From: Procambarus clarkii
Taxonomy: Eukaryota; Arthropoda; Malacostraca; Decapoda; Cambaridae
Direction of reading: 5' to 3'
Assembly (NCBI RefSeq): GCF_040958095.1
Contig: NC_091193.1
Location: 38,717,386 to 38,781,385, forward strand
DNA: 64,000 nucleotides
Notes under the pieces: model-generated
The model's input: the letters and a program-made list of their open reading frames with translations, nothing else
The model's database searches: none
Told to the model about the DNA's origin: nothing
Made by a program: the position numbers and the translations under genes
In this document: one piece after another, positions 14,801 to 26,572 of the stretch
How positions within the stretch are numbered: the first letter of the stretch is position 1
How the letters are laid out: every line of letters starts with the position of its first letter

Positions 14801-17800
14801 GTTAGGTGAGTATAGTGGTGGTGCTTGAAGGTGGGTTAGGTGAGTATAGTGGAGGTGCTTGAAGGTGGGTTAGGTGAGTATAGTGGTGGTGCTTGAAGGT
14901 GGGTTAGGTGAGTATAGTGGAGGTGCTTGAAGGTAGGTTAGGTGAGTATAGTGGTGGTGCTTGAAGGTGGGTTAGGTGAGTATAGTGGTGGTGCTTGAAG
15001 GTGGGTTAGGTGAGTATAGTGGAGGTGCTTGAAGGTGGGTTAGGTGAGTATAGTGGTGGTGGTGCTTGAAGGTGGGTTAGGTGAGTATAGTGGAGGTGCT
15101 TGAAGGTGGGTTAGGTGAGTATAGTAGTGGTGGTGCTCGAAGGTGGGTTAGGTGAGTATAGAGGTGGTGTTTGAAGGTGGGTTAGGTGAGTATAGTGGTG
15201 GTGCTTGAAGGTGGGTTAGGTGAGTATAGTGGTGGTGCTTGAAGGTGGGTTAGGTGAGTATAGTGGTGGTGTTGAAGGTGGGTTAGGTGAGTATAGTGGA
15301 GGTGCTTGAAGGTGGGTTAGGTGAGTATAGTGGTGGTGCTTGAAGGTGTGTTAGGTGAGTATAGTGGTGGTGCTTGAAGGTGGGTTAGGTGAGTATAGTG
15401 GTGGTGCTTGAAGGTGAGTATAGTGGTAGTGTTGAAGGTGGGTTAGGTGAGTATAGTGGAGGTGCTTGAAGGTGGGTTAGGTGAGTATAGTGGTGGTGCT
15501 TAAAGGTGTGTTAGGTGAGTATAGTGGTGGTGCTTGAAGGTGGGTTAGGTGAGTATAGTGGTGGTGTTGAAGGTGGGTTAGGTGAGTATAGTGGTGGTGG
15601 TGCTTGAAGGTGGGTTATGGTGAGTATAGTGGTGGTGTTGAAGGTGGGTTAGGTGAGTATAGTGGAGGTGTTGAAGGTGGGTTAGGTGAGTATAGTGGTG
15701 GTGTTGAAGGTGGGTTAGGTGAGTATAGTAGAGGTGCTTGAAGGTGGGTTAGGTGAGTATAGTGGTGGTGCCTGAAGGTGAGTTAGGTGAGTATAGTGGT
15801 GGTGTTGAAGGTGGGTTAGGTGAGTATAGTGGTGGTGTTGAAGGTGGGTTAGGTGAGTATAGTGGTGGTGCTTGAAGGTGGGTTAGGTGAGTATAGTGGT
15901 GGTGCTTGAAGGTGGGATAGGTGAGTATAGTGGAGGTGCTTGAAGGTGGGTTAGGTGAGTATAGTGGTGGTGTTGAAGGTGGGTTAGGTGAGTATAGTGG
16001 TGGTGCTTGAAGGTGGGTTAGGTGAGTATAGTGGAGGTGCTTGAAGGTGGGTTAGGTGAGTATAGTGGAGGTGCTTGAAGGTGGGTTAGGTGAGTATAGT
16101 GGTGGTGTTGAAGGTGGGTTAGGTGAGTATAGTGGTGGTGCTTGAAGGTGGGTTAGGTGAGTATAGTGGTGGTGTTGAAGGTGGGTTAGGTGAGTATGGT
16201 GGTGGTGCTTGAAGGTGGGTTAGGTGAGTATAGTGGAGGTGCTTGAAGGTGGGTTAGGTGAGTATAGTGGTGGTGTTGAAGGTGGGTTAGGTGAGTATAG
16301 TGGTGGTGCTTGAAGGTGGGTTAGGTGAGTATAGTGGTGGTGCTTGAAGGTGGGTTAGTTGAGTATAGTGGTGGTGCTTGAAGGTGGGTTAGGTGAGTAT
16401 AGTGGAGGTGCTTGAAGGTGGGATATGTGAGTATAGTGGAGGTGCTTGAAGGTGGGTTAGGTGAGTATAGTGGTGGTGCTTGAAGGTGGGTTAGGTGAGT
16501 ATAGTGGTGGTGTTGAAGGTGGGTTAGGTGAGTATAGTGGAGGTGCTTGAAGGTGGGTTAGGTGAGTATAGTGGTGGTGCTTGAAGGTGTGTTAGGTGAG
16601 TATAGTGGTGGTGCTTGAAGGTGGGTTAGGTGAGTATAGTGGTGGTGCTTGAAGGTGAGTATAGTGGTAGTGTTGAAGGTGGGTTAGGTGAGTATAGTGG
16701 AGGTGCTTGAAGGTGGGTTAGGTGAGTATAGTGGTGGTGCTTAAAGGTGTGTTAGGTGAGTATAGTGGTGGTGCTTGAAGGTGGGTTAGGTGAGTATAGT
16801 GGTGGTGTTGAAGGTGGGTTAGGTGAGTATAGTGGTGGTGGTGCTTGAAGGTGGGTTATGGTGAGTATAGTGGTGGTGTTGAAGGTGGGTTAGGTGAGTA
16901 TAGTGGAGGTGTTGAAGGTGGGTTAGGTGAGTATAGTGGTGGTGTTGAAGGTGGGTTAGGTGAGTATAGTAGAGGTGCTTGAAGGTGGGTTAGGTGAGTA
17001 TAGTGGTGGTGCCTGAAGGTGAGTTAGGTGAGTATAGTGGTGGTGTTGAAGGTGGGTTAGGTGAGTATAGTGGTGGTGTTGAAGGTGGGTTAGGTGAGTA
17101 TAGTGGTGGTGCTTGAAGGTGGGTTAGGTGAGTATAGTGGTGGTGCTTGAAGGTGGGATAGGTGAGTATAGTGGAGGTGCTTGAAGGTGGGTTAGGTGAG
17201 TATAGTGGTGGTGGTGCTTGAAGGTGGGTTAGGTGAGTATAGTGGAGGTGCTTGAAGGTGGGTTAGGTGAGTATAGTAGTGGTGGTGCTCGAAGGTGGGT
17301 TAGGTGAGTATAGAGGTGGTGTTTGAAGGTGGGTTAGGTGAGTATAGTGGTGGTGCTTGAAGGTGGGTTAGGTGAGTATAGTGGTGGTGCTTGAAGGTGG
17401 GTTAGGTGAGTATAGTGGTGGTGTTGAAGGTGGGTTAGGTGAGTATAGTGGAGGTGCTTGAAGGTGGGTTAGGTGAGTATAGTGGTGGTGCTTGAAGGTG
17501 TGTTAGGTGAGTATAGTGGTGGTGCTTGAAGGTGGGTTAGGTGAGTATAGTGGTGGTGCTTGAAGGTGAGTATAGTGGTAGTGTTGAAGGTGGGTTAGGT
17601 GAGTATAGTGGAGGTGCTTGAAGGTGGGTTAGGTGAGTATAGTGGTGGTGCTTAAAGGTGTGTTAGGTGAGTATAGTGGTGGTGCTTGAAGGTGGGTTAG
17701 GTGAGTATAGTGGTGGTGTTGAAGGTGGGTTAGGTGAGTATAGTGGTGGTGGTGCTTGAAGGTGGGTTATGGTGAGTATAGTGGTGGTGTTGAAGGTGGG

Positions 17801-20800
17801 TTAGGTGAGTATAGTGGAGGTGTTGAAGGTGGGTTAGGTGAGTATAGTGGTGGTGTTGAAGGTGGGTTAGGTGAGTATAGTAGAGGTGCTTGAAGGTGGG
17901 TTAGGTGAGTATAGTGGTGGTGCCTGAAGGTGAGTTAGGTGAGTATAGTGGTGGTGTTGAAGGTGGGTTAGGTGAGTATAGTGGTGGTGTTGAAGGTGGG
18001 TTAGGTGAGTATAGTGGTGGTGCTTGAAGGTGGGTTAGGTGAGTATAGTGGTGGTGCTTGAAGGTGGGATAGGTGAGTATAGTGGAGGTGCTTGAAGGTG
18101 GGTTAGGTGAGTATAGTGGTGGTGTTGAAGGTGGGTTAGGTGAGTATAGTGGTGGTGCTTGAAGGTGGGTTAGGTGAGTATAGTGGAGGTGCTTGAAGGT
18201 GGGTTAGGTGAGTATAGTGGAGGTGCTTGAAGGTGGGTTAGGTGAGTATAGTGGTGGTGTTGAAGGTGGGTTAGGTGAGTATAGTGGTGGTGCTTGAAGG
18301 TGGGTTAGGTGAGTATAGTGGTGGTGTTGAAGGTGGGTTAGGTGAGTATGGTGGTGGTGCTTGAAGGTGGGTTAGGTGAGTATAGTGGAGGTGCTTGAAG
18401 GTGGGTTAGGTGAGTATAGTGGTGGTGTTGAAGGTGGGTTAGGTGAGTATAGTGGTGGTGCTTGAAGGTGGGTTAGGTGAGTATAGTGGTGGTGCTTGAA
18501 GGTGGGTTAGTTGAGTATAGTGGTGGTGCTTGAAGGTGGGTTAGGTGAGTATAGTGGAGGTGCTTGAAGGTGGGATATGTGAGTATAGTGGAGGTGCTTG
18601 AAGGTGGGTTAGGTGAGTATAGTGGTGGTGTTGAAGGTGGGTTAGGTGAGTATAGTGGAGGTGCTTGAAGGTGGGTTAGGTGAGTATAGTGGTGGTGCTT
18701 GAAGGTGGGATAGGTAAGTATAGTGGAGGTGCTTGAAGGTGGGTTAGGTGAGTAAAGTGGTGGTGTTGAAGGTGGGTTAGGTGAGTATAGTGGAGGTGCT
18801 TGAAGGTGGGTTAGGTGAGTATAGTGGTGGTGCTTGAAGGTGGGATAGGTGAGTATAGTGGAGGTGCTTGAAGGTGGGTTAGGTGAGTAAAGTGGTGGTG
18901 TTGAAGGTGGGTTAGTTGAGTATAGTGGTGGTGCTTGAAGGTGGGTTAGGTGAGTATAGTGGAGGTGCTTGAAGGTGGGATAGGTGAGTATAGTGGAGGT
19001 GCTTGAAGGTGGGTTAGGTGAGTATAGTGGTGGTGTTGAAGGTGGGTTAGGTGAGTATAGTGGAGGTGCTTGAAGGTGGGTTAGGTGAGTAAAGTGGTGG
19101 TGTTGAAGGTGGGTTAGGTGAGTATAGTGGTGGTGCTTGAAGGTGGGTTAGGTGAGTATAGTGGTGGTGCTAGAAGGTGGGTTAGGTAAGTATAGTGGTG
19201 AAGGTGGGATAGGTGAGTATAGTGGAGGTGCTTGAAGGTGGGTTAGGTGAGTATAGTGGTGGTGCTTGAAGGTGGGATAGGTGAGTATAGTGGAGGTGCT
19301 TGAAGGTGGGTTAGGTGAGTAAAGTGGTGGTGTTGAAGGTGGGATAGGTGAGTATAGTGGAGGTGCTTGAAGGTGGGTTAGGTGAGTATAGTGGTGGTGC
19401 TTGAAGGTGGGATATGTGAGTATAGTGGAGGTGCTTGAAGGTGGGTTAGGTGAGTAAAGTGGTGGTGTTGAAGGTGGGTTAGGTGAGTATAGTGGTGGTG
19501 CTTGAAGGTGGGTTAGGTGAGTATAGTGGTGGTGCTAGAAGGTGGGTTAGGTAAGTATAGTGGTGGTGCTTGAAGGTGGGTTAGGTGAGTATAGTGGAGG
19601 TGCTTGAACGTGGGTTAGGTTAGTATAGTGGTGGTGCTTGAAGGTGGGTTAGGTGAGTATAGTGGTGGTGCTTGAAGGTGGGTAAGGTGAGTATAGTGAT
19701 GGTGCTTGAAGGTGGGTTAGGTGAGTATAGTGGTGGTGCTTGAAGGTGGGTTATGGTGAGTATAGTGGTGGTGCTTGAAGGTGGGTTAGGTGAGTATAGT
19801 GGTGGTGTTGAAGGTGGGTTAGGTGAGTATAGTGGAGGTGCTTGAAGGTGGGTTAGGTGAGTATAGTGGTGGTGCTTGAAGGTGGGTTAGGTGAGTATAG
19901 TGGAGGTGCTTGAAGGTGGGTTAGGTGAGTATAGTGGTGGTGCTTGAAGGTGGGTTAGGTGAGTATAGTGGAGGTGCTTGAAGGTAGGTTAGGTGAGTAT
20001 AGTGGTGGTGCTTGAAGGTGGGTTAGGTGAGTATAGTGGTGGTGCTTGAAGGTGGGTTAGGTGAGTATAGTGGAGGTGCTTGAAGGTGGGTTAGGTGAGT
20101 ATAGTGGTGGTGGTGCTTGAAGGTGGGTTAGGTGAGTATAGTGGAGGTGCTTGAAGGTGGGTTAGGTGAGTATAGTGGTGGTGGTGCTCGAAGGTGGGTT
20201 AGGTGAGTATAGAGGTGGTGTTTGAAGGTGGGTTAGGTGAGTATAGTGGTGGTGCTTGAAGGTGGGTTAGGTGAGTATAGTGGTGGTGCTTGAAGGTGGG
20301 TTAGGTGAGTATAGTGGTGGTGTTGAAGGTGGGTTAGGTGAGTATAGTGGAGGTGCTTGAAGGTGGGTTAGGTGAGTATAGTGGTGGTGCTTGAAGGTGT
20401 GTTAGGTGAGTATAGTGGTGGTGCTTGAAGGTGGGTTAGGTGAGTATAGTGGTGGTGCTTGAAGGTGAGTATAGTGGTAGTGTTGAAGGTGGGTTAGGTG
20501 AGTATAGTGGAGGTGCTTGAAGGTGGGTTAGGTGAGTATAGTGGTGGTGCTTGAAGGTGGGTTAGGTGAGTATAGTGGAGGTGCTTGAAGGTGGGTTAGG
20601 TGAGTATAGTGGTGGTGTTGAAGGTGGGTTAGGTGAGTATAGTGGAGGTGCTTGAAGGTGGGTTAGGTGAGTATAGTGGTGGTGCTTAAAGGTGTGTTAG
20701 GTGAGTATAGTGGTGGTGCTTGAAGGTGGGTTAGGTGAGTATAGTGGTGGTGTTGAAGGTGGGTTAGGTGAGTATAGTGGTGGTGGTGCTTGAAGGTGGG

Positions 20801-23607
20801 TTATGGTGAGTATAGTGGTGGTGCTTGAAGGTGGGTTAGGTGAGTATAGTGGTGGTTTTTGATGGTGGGTTAGGTGAGTATAGTGGTGGTGTTGAAGGTG
20901 GGTTATGGTGAGTATAATGGTGGTGCGTGAAGGTGGGTTATGGTGAGTATAGTGGTGGCGCTTGAAGGTGGGTTAGGTGAGTATAGTGGTGGTGGTGCTT
21001 GTAGGTGGGTTAGGTGAGTATAGTGGTGGTGGTGCTTGATGGTGGGTTATGGTGAGTATAGTGGTGGTGCTTGAAGGTGGGTTAGGTGAGTATAGTGGTG
21101 GTGGTGTTTGAAGGTGTGTTAGGTGAGTATAGTGGTGGTGCTTGAAGGTGGGTTAGGTGAGTATAGTGGTGGTGCTTGAAGGTGGGTTAGGTGAGTATAG
21201 TGGTGTTGCTTGAAGGTGGGTTAGGTGAGTATAGTGGTGGTGTTGAAGGTGGGTTATGGTGAGTATAGTGGTGGTGCTTGAAGGTGGGTTATGGTGCATA
21301 TAGTGGTGGCGCTTGAAGGTGGGTTAGGTGAGTATAGTGGTGGTGGTGCTTGAAGGTGGGTTAGGTGAGTATAGTGGTGGTGGTGCTTGAAGGTGGGTTA
21401 TGGTGAGTATAGTGGTGGTGCTTGAAGGTGGGTTAGGTGAGTATAGTGGTGGTTTTTGATGGTGGGTTAGGTGAGTATAGTGGTGGTGTTGAAGGTGGGT
21501 TATGGTGAGTATAATGGTGGTGCGTGAAGGTGGGTTATGGTGAGTATAGTGGTGGCGCTTGAAGGTGGGTTAGGTGAGTATAGTGGTGGTGGTGCTTGTA
21601 GGTGGGTTAGGTGAGTATAGTGGTGGTGGTGCTTGATGGTGGGTTATGGTGAGTATAGTGGTGGTGCTTGAAGGTGGGTTAGGTGAGTATAGTGGTGGTG
21701 GTGTTTGAAGGTGTGTTAGGTGAGTATAGTGGTGGTGCTTGAAGGTGGGTTAGGTGAGTATAGTGGTGGTGCTTGAAGGTGGGTTAGGTGAGTATAGTGG
21801 TGTTGCTTGAAGGTGGGTTAGGTGAGTATAGTGGTGGTGTTGAAGGTGGGTTATGGTGAGTATAGTGGTGGTGCTTGAAGGTGGGTTATGGTGCATATAG
21901 TGGTGGCGCTTGAAGGTGGGTTAGGTGAGTATAGTGGTGGTGGTGCTTGAAGGTGGGTTAGGTGAGTATAGTGGTGGTGGTGCTTGAAGGTGGGTTATGG
22001 TGAGTATAGTGGTGGTGCTTGAAGGTGGGTTAGGTGAGTATAGTGGTGGTGGTGCTTGAAGGTGGGTTAGTTGAGTATAGTGGTGGTGCTTGAAGGTGGG
22101 TTAGGTGAGTATAGTGGAGGTGCTTGAAGGTGGGTTAGGTGAGTATAGTGGTGGTGTTGAAGGTGGGTTAGGTGAGTATAGTGGAGGTGCTTGAAGGTGG
22201 GTTAGGTGAGTATAGTGGTGGTGCTTAAAGGTGTGTTAGGTGAGTATAGTGGTGGTGCTTGAAGGTGGGTTAGGTGGGTATAGTGGTGGTGTTGAAGGTG
22301 GGTTAGGTGAGTATAGTGGTGGTGGTGCTTGAAGGTGGGTTATGGTGAGTATAGTGGATGTGCTTGAAGGTGGGTTAGGTGAGTATAGTGGTGGTTTTTG
22401 AAGGTGGGTTAGGTGAGTATAGTGGTGGTGTTGAAGGTGGGTTATGGTGAGTATAGTGGTGGTGCTTGAAGGTGGGTTATGGTGAGTATAGTGGTGGCGC
22501 TTGAAGGTGAGTTAGGTGAGTATAGTGGTGGTGGTGCTTGAAGGTGGGTTAGGTGAGTATAGTGGTGGTGGTGCTTGAAGGTGGTTTATGGTGAGTATAG
22601 TGGTGGTGCTTGAAGGTGGGTTAGGTGAGTATAGTGGTGGTGGTGCTTGAAGGTGGGTTAGTTGAGAATAGTGGTGGTGCTTGAAGGTGGGTTAGGTGAG
22701 TATAGTGGTGGTGCTTGAAGGTGGGTTAGGTGAATATAGTGGTGGTGTTGATGGTGGGTTAGGTGAGTATAGTGGTGGTTGTGTTTGAAGGTGGGTTAGG
22801 TGAGTATAGTGGTGGTACTTGAAGGTGGGTTAGGTGAATATAGTGGTGGTGTTGATGGTGGGTTAGGTGAGTATAGTGGAGGTGCTTGAAGATGGGTTAG
22901 GTGAGTATAGTGGTGGTGTTGAAGGTGGGTTAGGTGAGTATAGTGGTGATACTTGAAGGTGGGTTAGGTGAGTATAGTGGTGGTGCTTGAAGTTGGGTTA
23001 GATGAGTATTGTGGTGGTGATTGAAGGTGGTTTAGGTGAGTATAGTGGTGGTGTTGAAGGTGGGTTAGGTGAGTATAGTGGTGGTGCTTGAAGGTGGGTT
23101 AGGTGAGTATAGTGGTGGTGCTTGAAGGTGGGTTAGGTGAGTATAGTGGTGGTGGTGCTTGAAGGTGGTTTAGGTGAGTATAGTGGTGGTGCTTGAAGGT
23201 GGGTTAGGTGAGTATAGTGGTGGTGGTGCTTGAAGGTGGTTTAGGTGAGTATAGTGGTGGTGCTTGAAGGTGGGTTAGGTGAGTATAGAGGTGGTGCTGA
23301 AGGTGGGTTAGGTGAGTATAGTAGCGGTGCTTGAAGGTGTGTTAGGTGAGTATAGTGGTGGTGTTGAAGGTGGGTTAGGTGAGTATAGTGGTGGTACTTG
23401 AAGGTGGGTTAGGTGAGTATAGTGGTGGTGCTTGAAGTTGGGTTAGATGAGTATTGTGGTGGTGATTGAAGGTGGTTTAGGTGAGTATAGTGGTGGTGTT
23501 GAAGGTGGTTTAGGTGAGTATAGTGGTGGTGCTTGAAGGTGGGTTAGGTGAGTATAGTGGTGGTGGTGCTTGAAGGTGGGTTAGGTGAGTATAGTGGTGG
23601 TGCCTCA
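5788..23607 (+). repeat. Giant 34-bp minisatellite with embedded 5' splice sites
   Basis: About 17.8 kb, roughly 520 copies of a 34-base unit (GGTGCTTGAAGGTGGGTTAG then GTGAGTATAGTGGT). Common length variants are 33 bp (GGTGTTGAAGG, loss of one base) and 37 bp (extra GGT); common substitutions are GTGGAGG for GTGGTGG, GGGATAGG for GGGTTAGG, and GTAAAGT for GTATAGT. All six frames are dense in stops, so there is no coding content. Nearly every unit carries AGGTGAGTAT, complementary to the U1 snRNA 5' end. Multi-kilobase internal duplications are recognisable from rare variants. The first unit overlaps the end of the putative exon at 5699-5807. Confidence 0.97.
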
Positions 23608-23936
23608 CAATTACCTAATTGGGATGTAAGGAATTAATCATGGTTCTCTAAACATAGAAGTACAGGTATGACATGGAATATGTGTGTGTATTGAGCTGAG
23701 TAAACGTACTTGGTTGTGGGTTTTCTCATGCTAATAACCGGCCACCAATCTATATTAAATGATGCATAAATTAAAACAGAATAAAAGGAAGTCGGATACT
23801 CAAGTGCTGCTGTTTGTAGCAGAGGTTTTGCTTTTGTAGATGTCTTGGGATAGAGTAAGTCTATCGTGCGAGACTAGTATCACAACTCTCTCGGAAGCTC
23901 GCTGCCGGCGCCATAGCTAGCTGGCCGCACGCGGAT
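23608..23936. other. Unique spacer, nothing recognised
   Basis: About 330 bases of mixed composition between the minisatellite and the LINE fragment. No ORF, tRNA or repeat signature seen. Confidence 0.4.
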
Positions 23937-25579
<1,643 letters not shown>

Positions 25580-26571
25580 CTATTGGTCCATATTTCTTGA
25601 TGCTTCTATATTGGAGCGGAGTCTTGAGGTGGGTAGAATATAGTTGTGCAATAATTGGCTGTTGATTGCTGGTGTTGACTTCTTGATGTGTAGTGCCTCG
25701 CAAACGTCAAGCCGCCTGCTATCGCTGTATCTATCGATGATTTCTGTGTTGTTTACTAGGATTTCTCTGGCGATGGTTTGGTTATGGGAAGAGATTATAT
25801 GTTCCTTAATGGAGCCCTGTTGCTTATGCATCGTTAAACGCCTAGAAAGAGATGTTGTTGTCTTGCCTATATACTGGGTTTTTTGGAGCTTACAGTCCCC
25901 AAGTGGGCATTTGAAGGCATAGACGACGTTAGTCTCTTTTAAAGCGTTCTGTTTTGTGTCTGGAGAGTTTCTCATGAGTAGGCTGGCCGTTTTTCTGGTT
26001 TTATAGTAAATCGTCAGTTGTATCCTCTGATTTTTGTCTGTAGGGATAACGTTTCTATTAACAATATCTTTCAGGACCCTTTCCTCCGCTTTATGAGCTG
26101 TGGAAAAGAAGTTCCTGTAAAATAGTCTAATAGGGGGTATAGGTGTTGTGTTAGTTGTCTCTTCAGAGGTTGCATGGCTTTTCACTTTCCTTCTTATGAT
26201 GTCTTCGATGAAACCATTGGAGAAGCAGTTATTGACTAGGACCTGCCTTACCCTACAGAGTTCTTCGTCGACTTGCTTCCATTCTGTGCTGTGGCTGAGA
26301 GCACGGTCGACGTATGCGTTAACAACACTCCTCTTGTACCTGTCAGGGCAGTCGCTGTTGGCATTTAGGCACATTCCTATGTTTGTTTCCTTAGTGTAGA
26401 CTGCAGTGTGGAAACCTCTGCCCTTTTCCATGACTGTTACATCTAGAAAAGGCAGCTTCCCATCCTTTTTCGTCTCGTAAGTGAAACGCAGCACGGAACT
26501 CTGCTCAAATGCCTCCTTCAGCTCCTGCAGATGTCTGACATCAGGTACCTGTGTAAAAATGTCGTCAACAT
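25580..26571 (-). pseudogene. Penelope-like element copy B, truncated at the RT catalytic box
   Basis: The minus-strand frame matches the second half of the PLE at 560-2695 with only scattered differences: VDDIFTQVPDVRHLQELKEA, then KDGKLPFLDVTVMEKG, the linker, and the whole GIY-YIG domain (YAFKCPLGDCKLQ, QYIGKTTTSLSRRL, SSHNQTIAREILVNN), ending SRNMDQ. The copy lacks everything upstream of the catalytic box. Its homology ends at about 26571, exactly where the tyrosine of YVDD should be encoded, and the 260-bp satellite begins there. The frame fortuitously stays open into the satellite. No stop interrupts the remaining PLE codons. It cannot act as an RT, but its endonuclease part is intact. 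Confidence 0.88.
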
Positions 26572-26572
26572 C

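Noticed and set aside
5788..23607. Telomeric or CRISPR-like array
   Set aside because: The unit contains TTAGG only once per 34 bases, so it is not a telomere. There are no unique spacers between units, so it is a minisatellite and not a CRISPR array.
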